A DNA stretch of 64,000 nucleotides from Dicyema japonicum (taxonomy: Eukaryota; Dicyemida; Rhombozoa; Dicyemidae): the NCBI GenBank assembly GCA_011109175.1, contig RDEW01000011.1, forward strand, positions 568,374 to 632,373. The letters are read 5' to 3'. Of the stretch, positions 42,497-55,329 are shown piece by piece. How positions within the stretch are numbered: the stretch's first letter is position 1; each line of letters begins with the position of its first letter. A program made the translations under genes and the position numbers. The notes below the pieces were generated by a model, which ran no database searches, had not been told where the DNA came from, and saw only the letters and a list, made by a program, of their open reading frames with translations.

Positions 42497-43920
42497 ATGG
42501 GAAAACAAACCAAAAAAAAAGTGAACGACAAAACGAAGATTATTCCTGAGGGAATAAAAGTTACAGATGCATCCTACACCAACTGGAACCTCTCAAAGTG
42601 CATAGGCAAGGGAGGATTCGGACTAATATACCTAGGTATTTACTAGTATAACCCACAATAGCCAATCTATCCACCAACAAAGACTCATCACCTAAATATG
42701 TAATAAAGATGGTATATACTCAACTGATCAATAGGAGAACTCAGAGAGTGGCCCTCTCTTCTGCGAGAAGCAGGTCTACATCCGGACCCTCAACGAGAAA
42801 AAATGTGATTTGATATTAACTATAGTAGTGGACGATTGGCGGATAGAGCGCAATCTTGATTTCCTTGCATTACCTCGCTATATTGGGTTTGGCACACACG
42901 TGTACGGGGACGATAACTTTCGGTTTTTGGTGATGGACAAATTCGGTCCCGACTTGCAGACGAGGATTGACACCATGAGAATACAAAGACTACCAGCTGG
43001 TGAAGTGTACAGAATATCCACCGATATGGTTAGCCGTTCACTCATATAGATTAATGCCCTTGAGTATCTACACGAGCACGAGTACGTCCATGCAGACATT
43101 AAGGCGAGTAACATGTTACTGTCATTGGATAAGCCTGAGAGGGTATGTTCAGTGTTGACTATTAGTATGTCCTGGCTGACTTTGGTCTGTCGTTTAGGTA
43201 TATGGCTAATGGATGCCACAAGAAGTATGTCACAAAGCCGAAGAAGGCACATAATGGGACGATTGAATTTACAAGCCAGGATGCTCATTTGGGTGCTGGT
43301 TGGTTATTCTGTTATTGGAGATCCCTCGAGAAGAGGAGATTTGGAAATTTTGGGGTTCTGTATGGTGAGGTGGTTGTCTGGGGTCCTTCCGTGGGATAAT
43401 GTTCTTGGGGTTCCTTCAAGTGTGGCTGAAATGAAGAAGAAGTATTGTTATGTGTATATTGTAAGGAAAATGAAGGATTTGAGTGATTTCATGAAGACGT
43501 GCTTTACTGATTTGGTTGTGCCTAAGGGGCTTAGGGAGTACTTTGTTGTGGTTGAGGCTTTGCAGTACACTGAAAAGCCAGACTATGATAGATTAAAGAA
43601 TTTATTGAGTGATTCTGGTTTGGTGACTTCTAAGACCTCAAAGGTGCTTGTGTGTAAGTGTTGAAGGCTGTGAAACCTCTTCGGCCGAGTTCTAAGCGGA
43701 AAAGGGTGGAGGAGTTCTTAGGGACGGATAGTGACATTACATGTGAGACGGAGTCGATGAATACGGAGGAATACTTTAAGCAGCATCCATCTGCTGATAT
43801 AAGTTGATTGTTATATATATTTTAGAGAAGGGGAGACGTGTTTATAACAAACTTCCGTATTATATGAAGCGTAATGTTGAAATTCAGGTTAATACTGAGG
43901 CCCTCAAGAACAATAAATGA
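42497..43920 (+). CDS. VRK-type protein kinase (casein-kinase-1 superfamily), complete, 413 aa
   Basis: VRKs phosphorylate chromatin proteins such as BAF and histone H3 in the nucleus. Eight introns of 21-26 nt (42636-42661, 42712-42734, 42805-42825, 43029-43049, 43143-43165, 43299-43320, 43644-43666, 43803-43825) leave 414 codons. Seen in order: glycine loop [11 protein letters not shown], Lys in VIKM, VRK signature [14 protein letters not shown], catalytic loop [13 protein letters not shown] (Asp present), [26 protein letters not shown] (the VRK-specific substrate-loop block), [20 protein letters not shown] and [10 protein letters not shown]. The tail is basic ([21 protein letters not shown]), which suits a nuclear protein. 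Length matches VRK1 (396 aa). All catalytic residues are intact. VRK1 versus VRK2/3 cannot be decided; the retained active site argues against VRK3. Confidence 0.94.
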
Positions 43921-45260
43921 TTATTTTTCCTAGCTATTCGAGTTGTTTTATCTTAATTGTGGATAATAGCCTGTTATTTGAATCGTTAAAATAGGACCCC
44001 CTAAGAATCGCCATGACGAGAGACAGACTCAAGAGTCATCAAAAACTTTCTTCTATCGACCAGTTATTAGTCTTCTATTTATCATTGGTCAACTTTAATA
44101 GATCTGCTCCAAATCTAATGAAGTATTCTCCAGGTATCTTCAAACTTTTCATGTTTGCTATTCCGGCGACCCTGGCGTTTTCCGGAAGTTTCTCCATGTG
44201 TTTTACAGATAAATTGTTTTTATGAATTGTTCCACCCGTAACACTAGATATTTATTCTCCAGGGAATTTCTGGCTCTCACTATTAATGCTTTTCTGAGTA
44301 GCTTTGATCTCATGGTATCACTCTGAGAGATGGATAGACTAACGAAGCACATAAAAATGCATGACTCGGTGTATTGCTTGTAGATAGTTTCCAGGATATG
44401 GAGATTTTTGATGTTTCATAGTCTGAGAGACTTCAGTATATTGATTTTCTTGCGTCAGCAAAAAATAGTGAGTCAGATACCTTGACGTCATCAACATATA
44501 GGAGGAAAGCTGTCATCAAGAACCAACCGAGAGTGCTGACTACTCCCGCAAATCTCCTAGGGAAATATAAATACAGTAAATACTCGAAAATTGGTCATTT
44601 TGGCTCCTTTGAATTTTGAGGCTAATTTGAAAAAATCAATATTTCTAAAAACAATGATCAAAGAATATTTATAAAAATGCTTTAAATGAACAAAAAGCAA
44701 TTAATGAAGGAATTAAACGATTTTGAGAATCATAACTAATTAGAGTAGCTGCTTAACGGCCCTTTCTTCTCTTGGGCCCAGCTTGCACTATCCAGATGGC
44801 TGGGTCCTAGACGACATGCTTTTTTAATTCAGAGACCTCTCTTGTTTGAAATTCCTCAGTCTTTTTTAATAGACACCAATACGCAGTATGAGTGTCTACA
44901 CTTTCACTTTCTCCACGTTGAAACCTCCAGACGACCTTTAAAGAATCTTGAGACAATTCCGTCCCAAAGCATGACAACTATTTTCACCTCCGTGTTTTGA
45001 ATTATCTCAAGTTCTTTGACCAGCAGGTCATACTTGTAGAGCTTGTCCGCTTCAACTTGCTTGAGGCAACTTTGCCAACCTCTATAAGCGTGATTATATC
45101 CTTCTTCTTGTCATGAACGAAAATGTAGACTTGTAGTTTGCTATAGCCATATCCGTAGTGATTGTAGTGTCTACTCGAATCGCTGCAAAATCGTTTGCGT
45201 CAACAGAGTGGAGTGAGTTTTCGGTTTATTGGGGTTTCTTATCCCATACTGCAGCATATG
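43921..45260 (-). mobile_element. R4/Dong-like LINE relic
   Basis: On the minus strand near 44570-44450 a frame reads FLLYVDDVKVSD (variant of the YADD box), and near 45010-44900 YKYDLLVKELEIIQNTEVKI followed by VVMLWDGIVS, the helix and strand that end restriction-like-endonuclease LINE proteins. The intermediate parts are too decayed to read. It fills the space downstream of the kinase gene. Confidence 0.5.
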
Positions 45261-46329
45261 TGTAAATGTAAACATTCTAGGGTTTTATTACGGCGACTGG
45301 ATCAAAATGAACTATCCGTGTAAACATTTGACCTCTTCATTATGCCGCTTGTGATACGAACTAATCAGCATTCTTCCCCACCTAGTAGCAAAGTGATCGA
45401 CAGTCTTCTTTCCTGAACTGCTGTTGTTATCTTTATGCCCAAGAACATTACTGTCGTTATCTTCAAGAATTCCCTAATATCGATATTCATTCCAGTCCAT
45501 CGAAGAAACGAGTTTTCATAGACAAAAACATTGTATTTCTCGCAGACTTGTCAAAATTTCTCTCCAACCCAGCTCCATCGAAGAACGGTTAACTTTTATC
45601 ATCCTTTCCACAAAATTTCTCTCCAACCCAGCTCCATAGCATTATTTTCTTTATATATATGAGAAAACAGCTTTATATCGTCCATAAAAGATGGTTCTTG
45701 TTCACTATTTTCTAGAGAATTCTCATTTTTTTCATTCTGTGTATTCATTTTTCAAAAAAATTTTAAACTTTTAAAAGATCGAAAATTTCTGTTTTTCCGA
45801 TTGTCGTATCATTAATTTCAATTTACTGATTTTCGTCGTTAGTTATTTAAAACTGAAACATTTCCTTATTGTCCCGTCGGATAAGTCTCCCCAAACAATT
45901 TTACACAAAGACCGTATCTTCTAAAGTTAATTTGTAGACCGAAATATTATGAGTTCACAATAAGTCTGTCAAACAAAGTAGCAGAGTCTTAAAAGTTATA
46001 ATAACGTCAATATCGACAGATGTTCGAATTTCTCTGAGTAATTGAGCATTCTAAATCCGTGTCTCTGAATTTATCCTGAATTTTTGAAATCAGAGTTGTA
46101 ACTCCTTGGTGAATATTAAAGCATCATTAAGAAAACCGGACTGATTTTTCGATAAGACACCTTTAGACTCTACTATCTCTATCATCTACCAACTTCTCTT
46201 AAAGTATGGGAAATTTTGGTTTATGTGCATTTTAAAATACGGCTATTTTAGAATCTTTTTGGTTTTCTTGAATAATTATTCGAAACAGTGCGAGAATCTT
46301 TCAGCTAAGTGTTGCTATGAAATAGCATT
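45261..46329. other. Spacer with a short tandem duplication
   Basis: AAAATTTCTCTCCAACCCAG followed by CTCCAT occurs at about 45553 and again at 45612. No gene found on either strand and no exon chain could be assembled. Confidence 0.45.
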
Positions 46330-46720
46330 ATTTTCTTTATGATTTGTAAAATGTGCGGTGAACGAAAATGTAGATGTTGCGTCAATCCCTATGGTTATCA
46401 CCCACTGTCATGCAAGTTGAGTGAGGGCTGTTTCCCACGGCATGACTGTCTCAACTGTTTTTTGGAACCCAATAGTCTCTTTCGGAGCGATGGCAAATGT
46501 CCTGACGGATGACGACCTTCCCATTCGCTAATGGTCGGAACGTGGTTAGGGGCGCTATGTGTGTTGACACATACTATCCGAAAAATTTGGTATTAGTTAG
46601 TTAAGTAACCGCAGCCTCACTAACTTGTAGGAGGCCAGCAACTAATAAGTAGGACCCAGAATTTGGTTTGGTAAAAATGTGCCATGCTTCTAAGCAGCCG
46701 AATTAATTTAATTTATAACC
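46330..46720 (+). mobile_element. PHD-type LINE fragment, C-terminal domain and 3' region
   Basis: A frame reads KMCGERKCRCCVNPYGYHPL, SCKLSEGCFPRHDCLNCF, then FRSDGKCPDG, corresponding to C.C.........G.H.LSC..S.GR..RH..LN and DGKRPDG of the family. The 3' part (GTTAGTTAAGTAACCGCAGC, CTCACTAACTTGTAGGAGGC) is repeated inverted at 55730-55775. Confidence 0.6.
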
Positions 46721-46961
46721 CTGAAAAGGGAACACCAAGAAAAAATGAGTAAACCAACTAACTAAGTGATCCCAGTACACCTCATAAGAATCGAGAGGTT
46801 TTTCTTGTGTTCCTCCAGAGTACCCCACGGCTTACCTGTATCGACGACGATCATCTTTCATTATGATTTGAAGAGGGGTAGATTTTTTCCCCAATTTACG
46901 TGTATTTGAGGCTTCTAGTCTTGAATGGGAGAAACGACTTTTGTAATGACCACACAGACCG

Positions 46962-47234
46962 ATGAAGCCGGAGCCGTTTGAGGCGTGGTCAAGCATTGGG
47001 GCGAAAAGATCGGCAGGTAGATTTGTTAGACGTGCAAGTTTGCCTGTTAGGGAATTGATCTTGTATAGATTGGATATTGAAACTCACATAAGCCATCATA
47101 AAGCACATCATACTCTACCGTCGGTTTTAAAAGTTGAAGTGCATAAGAATTTCGATGAATCATTTAATTTAATTATTAAAAAATTGATTTTTATCGAGAA
47201 AAAGTATAGTATTAAAAATTATTTAAATAAATAA
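46962..47234 (+). CDS. Orphan 90-codon open frame
   Basis: ATG-to-stop frame starting MKPEPFEAWSS, with a basic middle (KRSAGRFVRRASLPVREL) and a Lys-rich end. GC content falls sharply in the second half, which argues against a single coding exon. No homology recognised; possibly chance. Confidence 0.2.
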   Translation: MKPEPFEAWSSIGAKRSAGRFVRRASLPVRELILYRLDIETHISHHKAHHTLPSVLKVEVHKNFDESFNLIIKKLIFIEKKYSIKNYLNK

Positions 47235-49251
47235 TAGAACGTGTGGTTTAGTGGTCTTGGTGTCAGGTAAATTAAAATAGTTTGAAGTATTGTTGGCCAA
47301 ATGATTATAATCGATGACTGATTGTATGATTAATCTGGGAATCTCAATGAGGCCAATTGATTATTTTGACTTGTGATAAATTGTACTGATTCTGTGAAAG
47401 TCGTTAATTACTATGTAATTCATCATCTGGTAACCTCCGTTGTCATACGATGCCCGGCAACTGCAGGCTTTTGACTTCCTGAGTTGGGTATCAACCCATG
47501 CCATTCTTTGGTTAGGTATCTCGGTTCTATAGCCAATCTTCTTGAGCCGCGTGGCTCTATGTGGTGCTGTTCCTCCTTTCTCTTCCTATTAGAATAGCGT
47601 CATGTGATCCGCCTGTTTAGATGGCGCCCAGTGCCAGGCCGGCACGAAAAAGGATCATTTGCTCTCCCCTACTCCACTGGAGGGGCTTCCACAACTGCAT
47701 ATAATGGACGTCTTACCTTTTATGCTGATTTCTTATGGACTCTGTTTCTGTAGAAGTGGAAACTGGATACACTTAATTAGTTGTTTACTTTAACTTCTTT
47801 CTCGGTGTATCGGGGGGAATTAAATAATAGTCAATCTTGTGCGTGATTAATACTATTTTATCTTAAACCATTAAGAAATGACAGATCTGCAAGCAAGATA
47901 TGGGCAAAGCACCATGTGATCACAAACTCTTTGGCTCTGATATTAGGATGGGGTTATTTGTGATCTTTAAACTTTCACAAGTTACTCATCGGTATATTAC
48001 TCGGCAATTCGATAAGCGTAATTAAATGCAAGCTCTCGGGGACACTTCCTGTGACCATATGGTCGATGAAGTATCATGGAGTAAGAAGGGGTTCTTATTT
48101 GAAGCTGGGATCGCCTAATAGTTAATGTTTATCCCTTTCTACTTTGTGTTACTTATTGATATAAGTTACCGGGATCATGTAACGAGGCTCAACACCTTCC
48201 TCTACGTGTTCTTGGGTATCTCTGATACTGTCCTTAATTGATTAATGTAAGTAACAATTCATGCTTAATCCTGTTTATGTAACAATCCAATACAAACCCC
48301 TTCCGAAAGTCAACCATTCCTCTCCTGTGTCATTAACTGACATGAGCTCCAATCATGGAGGACTATTGAGGATTACCACAAATGTACTTATTACAATGTC
48401 TCGTAGTAGTGATTAGCCAGCCATGTGGTGCTAGCTAATATGGTAAATTAATTATTGATTAATATGAAAGTGTCGTGGTTTAATAGAATTAATTTAGGAT
48501 GGAGTTAATTGACAGGTTAGGATGGTTTTTGAGAGAACCATTATGTCTAGACTTAATTACTATAAAAATATTGCATTTCATTCGGTCATCCTTAAGAAGA
48601 CTCCAAAGGGGGTTAAGACCCCCTCCCGCAGAGAGGATTGGTGCTTTATAAAGTCTGTTCTAAGTCATTTTAAAGAAACCTCGTTAAACCATTGGTTATT
48701 TGGCGGAAGCTACCACGTAGGTCCCGATCGATAGTTTACACTTGGAATAATTAAAATATAGCACGTGTGGCTGATTTATTACTATCATTAATAGGTATTT
48801 GCACTTAACGTTAAAAATTAATCTTTTAGGCGTATTAAAGACCACCTGTGTCGACTCCATATACTAGCATCAGCGGGAGCACGGCAAAGGCTCAATCCAC
48901 CACGAAAAGTGGGGGAGGCTAAATGTAAGAAATACCGGTTCACATTCTGCGGGATTACTGTCAACTGGAACGATAAGTCGCAAGCCTTCCCTCAATAACC
49001 TGGAACTTCTGGCGGCACTCAGAAGCCAGTAGTTCTCCTAGTTGATCTTCGAAAGCTGTCGTGAATGACAACTGGAATTATAACGGGGGGGGGGGGGTAA
49101 ATTATAACTCGATGTCATTTATCCCTCAGGCGTTTCATAGAAAGTCTAATAAAGCTTCATTAATTAAGGCGTTCTTCACTTAAGGCATCAATAATAGAAC
49201 GAATATATAACAATGACAGCACATTAAAGTAGCGATACGTAGTTTCTTTGG
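47235..49251. other. Long spacer with small repeats, no gene seen
   Basis: About 2 kb. At 47553-47625 it carries the repeat shared with 11899-12004 (GTGGCTCTATGTGGTGCT, then CATGTGATCCGCC). A G13 run is at about 49085-49097. The 48850-49080 stretch is less AT-rich and reads for short distances (PSLNNLELLAALRSQ), but no family is recognised. No short-intron gene could be assembled. Confidence 0.45.
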
Positions 49252-50319
49252 ATGCAGTGTCACATACTGCTTGTTTTTTTTATTCCAAGCATATGTAAGT
49301 TCCTATATTTATGTGAAATTAGACTCTCCTCGTACGACTGAAATCTTTGTCGAACAAATGGGGCACACGATCCTTCCGTGTTTCGGAGGTCGAGACGACA
49401 AAGTTAGAGTGATTACGAATTTCAGTTATCCTACTGGATCAAGGACAAAACAAATATAATTTCTCATCGAACATATACGATCGATCCGATTTTCGAGATA
49501 AATCCAAACAATTATTCATTAAAAATAACAAGATTCTCTAATTATCAGCAGGGACTGTACGAATGCAAGGACTCTTCGTACAGAGTCATATTGGGGGGTT
49601 GGTACATCTGGGAATTTTAATGCAGAAAAACCAGTATTGAGTGTTGACTCTCCCCGTGTGGCTATAGAAGGATCGGAGATAAAACTGACGTGTCGAATCT
49701 TGAAGGGGACTCCCCCACCTCACATCACGTGGGTGAGAATCATTGGGAATCGAAGCCAAATCGTATGCAAAGTAAATTATTTGCATTTAAATGGAACTGT
49801 TCGACCATTAAAGTGAATGGAACAACTGAGAGGGACGGGAGCTACGTGTGTCTGGGATCAAACTCAGTTGGGGAAGTCAAAAAGATCCCTTCTTATAAGT
49901 TGTTGAGTAATAATGTGATTTTTATTCCACAATAGCCACAAATCTCGGAATATTCACTCCTGGTCCTCCCAAAATCTTTTACTGTAGTGCCGCCTACGAC
50001 GAGTCAGTCACATTTGTCAAATTCCTATGGTTAATTGACCACGTGCCTGTTAGAAAGGTGCATAAAAAGTATGAAGGAATATTATCAAAATAGCATCAAA
50101 ATTAGTCTGAAAGTCCGCTCTAATGACGTGACCTCATTTATGGAGTTAATTGGAGGGGATTCCTCGCAAATTGACTGTTCTGTGAAATTTGAAGTCAAAG
50201 ATTCCACCTTCTATGTGAAAAAGACCTTTAAAATTAAAAACATAAAAATTATGCCACTGAGGAACCAAGAAAGTGTCAAACTGTTTATTTATTGGCTGAC
50301 AATTTATTTTATTATTTAA
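49252..50319 (+). CDS. Secreted or surface immunoglobulin-domain protein, 303 aa
   Basis: Six introns of 23-29 nt (49295-49322, 49403-49425, 49598-49625, 49733-49755, 49907-49935, 50069-50093) leave exactly 304 codons. It begins with a signal peptide (MQCHILLVFFIPSI). Ig domain 1: GHTILPCFGG, SYWIKDKT, QQGLYECKDS. Ig domain 2: GSEIKLTCRILKGTPPPHIT, then W, TTERDGSYVCLGSNSVGE (the typical D-G-x-Y-x-C and N-S-x-G). A third module (PPKIFYCSAAYDESVTFVKF) is Ig-like or fibronectin-like and less sure. The C-terminal end is hydrophobic (VKLFIYWLTIYFII) with no cytoplasmic tail, fitting a membrane anchor or GPI signal. I could not assign it to a named family. Host adhesion or cell-cell recognition is possible but only inferred. 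Confidence 0.85.
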
Positions 50320-50628
50320 TTCTAAAATCACACATTTTTCATGTTAGACAACTTGAATTGTCTGTTGTTGTTAGAAAAGTACACTATTTTAGAGTGTATA
50401 CTAAGGTACTTGTCCTTTATGGAGATTAGTCCAGGATTCCAAGGCGATCCGTAGGAAGAAGCCAGACATGGACATCGGGGTCACTTAATGGACGATAACT
50501 TTTATCCTCATACGGTTCCTGGGGTTAGTATATTAAATTAGTAAAAGTGAGAAGATATCTTTTCCTTTATGAATACTAAACTAGGATTACGGGGGACACC
50601 GGAATCACTTAGACGATAACCTCTAGTT
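50320..50628. other. Spacer between the Ig gene and the hAT element
   Basis: No gene. Ends with the 8-bp hAT target duplication at 50621-50628. Confidence 0.45.
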
Positions 50629-51582
50629 CAGAGCTTTTCAAAAAATAATTCTCGCGGCACACTAATCGTAAAAAAAATAATCCACGGCACACATTAAAAT
50701 TAAAAAATTAATTTTTTAAGATGTGTAAAACTAAGTACAAAAATTGGTAATTTAATGCCAAAATTTTTATTAATAAAAAAATGAATTCTTAATTATTATT
50801 GTTTTTGCATATATCATCAATATCAGGTCGAATGGTTAACAAAGGCACTCGCATTTCAGCACAAATCCGACGAAAAACAGTGTTATCTGACAAAGGTATC
50901 TTCATTATTTTTTGTTCATATTTATGACCAAACATAGTCCGAGCAATAATACGACAAGCAGGGATTATCAAGTTTTCGCCAATATTGTGAGGTTTTAGTT
51001 GTTTTGCTATCACTTCTGAGATCAGGTATGAACATTTCAATGATTCCTTTGTGTTTAAAAAAGTTTCACTGAACATCATTTGACTAGATCTACGATTCAT
51101 AGTAAAAACCAAATAATACTTAAGTTGTTTTTTTCAAATGGATAAAATAATCCACAGATCTTTCGGAATAGTCCGGATGCTTGGAAGTAAAATGTCTCTT
51201 TAGTTTGCTAGGAACCATAGCATCACTTGCCAAAAATCCATGCAAATTAGACATTGAGGTAGTTTATTTTTTATCTTTGCATATACATCCAAATGACAAA
51301 TAAGAATCTTTATAAGAACGACGAACTGATTTACCCATAAGCACGTTGATGCGCACGTTATTAAAAAATTAATAAATAATGGTTAACCAATGTAAATGTC
51401 ATTTAATGTATAAAAAAATGATTATTTTAATTTTAGTAATTATTTTAATTCGTTTATCTTTTTAAATTAATTAGGTCAAAAATGTATATAAATTTATTCA
51501 AATTTGTATTTGGCAGGCGGCACACTAGAAATTGTCTTGCGGCACACTTAGTGTGCCGCGGCACACCGTTTGACAACCTCTG
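50629..51582 (-). mobile_element. hAT element, internally deleted, with 8-bp target duplication CTCTAGTT
   Basis: Left end CAGAGCTTTTCAAA and right end (inverted) CAGAGGTTGTCAAACGGTGT are hAT termini; CTCTAGTT flanks both (50621-50628, 51583-51590). Sub-terminal GCGGCACAC units occur on both sides. The minus-strand frame at 50789-51112 reads FLNTKESLKCSYLISEVIAK, QLKPHNIGENLIIPACRIIA and KIPLSDNTVFRRI, the N-terminal transposase region of ZBED5/FAM200-like hATs. The catalytic part is deleted, so this is a non-autonomous derivative. Confidence 0.88.
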
Positions 51583-51590
51583 CTCTAGTT

Positions 51591-52144
51591 GTTTTCGGAG
51601 TTTATAGGTCAGGTTAATAGGGGGAGTCAGAAGAGGACCGAATTATGTATTCAAAGTCCAATGGTGAATAAGTCAATATTCGTACAGTTAGATTTGTGGA
51701 TAATATCTTTTATTTAAGCATATTGACTATTTCTATACAATTAAATCTTGGTTTATAACGATTATGACATAGTTACCTCACTATCTTGAGAGTGAACATG
51801 ACCTCAGTGAATATACCCATAGAAGGATAGTTTGTTTGTCAAGAAAACTGTTTTAAGTGGAAAACCAAGCTTGAATTGCCAGTTGGGACACCTGGACTAT
51901 AACAATCGACGAGTGTGGAAGAGACTGACATTTGACATTGCATCTTGTGGTGCACGTGCGATTACTGATAGCTCTATAAAAAGAGCGTGCTAAGGAGGAT
52001 TAAGTCCTCTCAAGAAGAGTTGGTCAATGAGCCCAACACGGAAGCTAAAAATTTGGAAACCTGATAACAATGAGAACCTAAAGTAAAACCAACCTAATTA
52101 TCACATGATACCGATGTATTCTAACAGTGACCTCATCTTTCCCT
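51591..52144. other. Spacer, nothing recognised
   Basis: No recognised frame or repeat. CTCTATAAAAAGAGCG near 51973 contains a TATA-like box, but no gene follows. Confidence 0.4.
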
Positions 52145-52330
52145 AGTGTTCTTTCCTCGTCCAGCGCATGAATGTACAAAACGGCTGACTGATTTTTCGG
52201 GACCACATTCACGTAATCTGGAGTCTACTCTCATAAGAGCTTCCAGAGGCGTCTTCACAAATCCAACGCTCCGTTACTCCGAAAGCCGTCTTTTGCATTT
52301 CCTCGATCTACCTCATGTCCTCATGATCAA
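52145..52330 (-). repeat. Dispersed repeat R150 (copy 3, inverted)
   Basis: Inverted relative to 30388 and 31089: AGGAAATGCAAAAGACGGCT, GGAGTAACGGAGCGTTGGAT and GACTCCAGATTACGTGAATG on the minus strand, followed by CATTCATGCGCTGGACGAGG. Confidence 0.6.
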
Positions 52331-52734
52331 GGAATTTGTTAGTTAGATTTTACCTTTGGTCTTGGGAACAATTTTATTTATAACTTCGTAAAATTAATTT
52401 ATCAAAAATGATCCCCGCCACATAATCGACGTTACGTTGCCTCTACGATTGCAACAGAGATCAACTGAAGAAGCCACCGAGCCTCACGTATGTCGTGGCT
52501 TTTTAGTGTAGCTAGACGTACCGGTTTTTTAGGAAACGAAGCGATTTCCCGCTCATTCCTACTATTGTCTCAAGTACGATAAGGCAGAACGTGAAAAAAT
52601 CGTGTAATTTTTTCTCCTTTGTTTTCATTATTTTTTTCCGCGGTATACAGTGTGTCTACCGCGCTCCAGATAATGTTGGATGAGCAAGGGGTTCCCAACC
52701 TTTACAGCAAATGGACCAGCACAATGATCCAGAG
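52331..52734. other. Spacer; contains a second partial hAT terminus
   Basis: GCAAGGGGTTCCCAACCTTTACAG at 52684 onwards repeats the terminus of the neighbouring hAT at 52735, so a partial or earlier hAT end lies here. TSD bases for the hAT are 52727-52734. Confidence 0.5.
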
Positions 52735-55329
52735 CAAGGGTTCGCAACCTTTTACAGCAAATGGACCACTTTCTAAAAATTCCATGAACCACTTCTTATC
52801 ATACTTAAGGTTAAATCAATTTTTTTAAAGATTTTTTATGGTTTTATTATCAAATGAATAAAAATTAAATTAAGGCATCTGAATGGCCATGCTATTTCCC
52901 TAACAATAGCCAACGAGATACGTTCTCGGAATCAACCAGTCTCTCGCGGATCCTTGGTCACAGCTTGAATCATGGAGCCGATCTTACGAACCAACTCATC
53001 TGCTTGGGGGCCAAGGATTCCTGACGTTTCCACCGCGAATAGAACAAAAAGATACTCTCCGAAATTCTCTGGTACTTCCTCCTCTTTCGTTCCTCGGCCT
53101 GCTTTGAAGCATGTCCTGGGTCTGAAGCAGAAGCAACCAAATTAGACGGGGAATAAATATCAACACACGTCGCGTCCCAGATCAGGTTTCGTCCGTTGGC
53201 GAATGGAAAAGTCGTCATCCCATTAGGGCGTTTTCCATCGTTTCGGGAAAGACCAGCAGGTTCTAACAGGCAATGGTGTCCAGCAAATTAAAAAAAATTT
53301 TTACACGTTTGCATATATATAATTAATTAAATTATTTTAAATATTTTATGAACATATTCAAATATTTCCTACTTACTTATTTTGCCGTGATATATTTAGT
53401 ACACAATTTTTAAAGACTGTATCTTTTTAGATTGTAAGAATGTCGGAACCAACTAGTAAAATGACAAAAATTATGAATTACCATGAAGGTTTTATTCTGT
53501 TTGGTTTTGTGTCTGTAGACTCAAAACCTACTTGCCTTGAATGTTCTGCCATCTTGACAAATGATTCTACTTAGAAAGTCAAACCGGAGTAGCACTAGAA
53601 GTCAAAGCATCCATCGTTTGTTGCTAAAGATATGAAAATTTTTGTGAATAAAGAGAGAAGGCAGCCAGTCAAACTATTTGACTTTGTAAAGAAAATGAAT
53701 ACTACAAATGCAAAGATAATTAAAACAAGCTATTTGGTCTCCGAAATTATTGCCAAGTTGGAGCACCTCAGGTTTATGGGGAGAAGCTTGTCAAACCTGC
53801 TATGCTAGCTTGTGTTAATGAAGTTTCGGAAAAGATGCTGCATTTGCTATGAGTAAAATTCTCCTTTCAAACAATACAAGAAGACTGGATGTCTAATTTT
53901 CTTAAGGAAAAGATAGTCGGAATTCTGCAGAAGACAGTCTTCTATGCAGGTTGATGAGAGCACAATTCATAACGAAACCCTCCTTCTTGTCTAGATTTAT
54001 CCATGAAGGTGATATAAGAGAAGAAATGTTATTCCTTTAAAGTTTGCTTGACACTATTTGTGGAGAAAATACATTCAATGAAGCAATATTTGAATGATAA
54101 AAACATTCCATTGACTAACTTATCCATATTGCATCAGATGGAGCTACGACTGGAAAAGTCAAAGACTTTGTATCAAGAATCAAATCAGTGCTCCTCACAT
54201 ATTACATATTTTCTGCATTATCCACATACAGCATTCGGTCGCTAAGAATATTGGAGGAGATATGGAAGAACCACTCAACACTGCCATGCTTGCAATTAAC
54301 TTTGTCAAAAATAATTCAGTGAATGACAGAATATTTGAACAATTTTGTAAAGATGAAAATATTAAAACTCTATTTCTTCACACAAAAGTAAGATGCTTAT
54401 CAAAAGGTCTGAGGAAGACTAGTGAATATCTGCGAACCATAATCAACTTTCTCAAGTCAGTAATAAAATATTTCAACTCCAAGAAGCAAGTTGATAAGGC
54501 TAATAAAATTTTGGAAGGGCCTAAGTCTAAATCCAAAATTTTATATCTCACTGATATCTTTACAACAGTGAATCAGCTTACCTTGAAGCTACAAGGTGGA
54601 AGATCAGACTTAATCACCTGTGCACAGAAAATAAAAGACTATGTGGGAAATTGAAATTTGGAAAAAGTTTGAAAAAAAAAACAATCTGGCATTACTGTTA
54701 TTTAAAAAATTTAACAACAACGGAATGCATTGCTGCATGCACTGCCCATCTTGATGGTCTTATTGTAGATTTTGAGAGAAGATTCAATTACCTTTTAAAT
54801 ATGGATTATCCACTCTAATTTGTGGACCTAAAAATTATGAACCAGGGCATGAAAATCCTGAGTTAGTTGAAATATTATTGGATTTGAAAGAAAATGTGAA
54901 ACTGAGAACAAAAGTTTATAAAGAAGGTGTCATTGACCACATATTAATAAAAGACTCACATTCTAGTGTTTTCCAGCATGTAGAAGCAAGCATAATTTCT
55001 TTCCCTACCACATGGATGGTTGAATCTGGTTTTTCTGCTGTTTTGGATTTTTTTAGTAAAAAACGAAGCACATTGGACATCAACAGCAGAGGAACAATAA
55101 GATTGAATGCCTGCATCAAAATTGACTTTGATATCTTGTGTCAGAAATATCAACGTAGTCACTAGTTAATTGAATGTTGTCAATATGTTTTTTTTGTTTA
55201 TCCTTGATTATTAAAATAAAGAGCTTCAAAAAAGTTGGCTAGTTACATTTTTGTGAAATCGCTCTGTGGACCACTGCAATTTCACTGTGAACCGCAGGTG
55301 GTCCACTTGGACCACGTTGGGAAACACTG
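52735..55329 (+). mobile_element. hAT transposon (ZBED-like), degraded, 8-bp target duplication ATCCAGAG
   Basis: Left end CAAGGGTTCGCAACCTTTTA and right end (inverted) CAGTGTTTCCCAACGTGGTC, flanked by ATCCAGAG at 52727-52734 and 55330-55337. Plus-strand frames from 53449: MSEPTSKMTKIMNYHEGFIL and CLECSAIL (BED-like start), KTSYLVSEIIAKLEHLRF, LFLHTKVRCLSKGLRKTSEY (RW/K catalytic neighbourhood), and the hAT dimerisation end FQHVEASIISFPTTWMVESG. Stops break the frame repeatedly, so it is inactive. A LINE fragment sits in its 5' part (52880-53280). Confidence 0.88.
52880..53280 (-). mobile_element. PHD-type LINE fragment nested in the hAT
   Basis: The minus-strand frame MTTFPFANGRNLIWDATCVD, then IYSPSNLVASASDPGHASKQ and AEERKRRKYQRI, corresponds to the family's C-terminal domain (compare [11 protein letters not shown] at 59554-59904). 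Only this part is present. Confidence 0.75.

Noticed and set aside
46962..47234. Ribosomal-protein-like gene because of basic residues
   Set aside because: No conserved motif, and base composition changes abruptly half-way; kept only as a low-confidence orphan frame.
47237..47280. Box-A-like TGGTTTAGTGGTCTTGG as a tRNA gene
   Set aside because: No box B lies at the right distance and no cloverleaf can be drawn.
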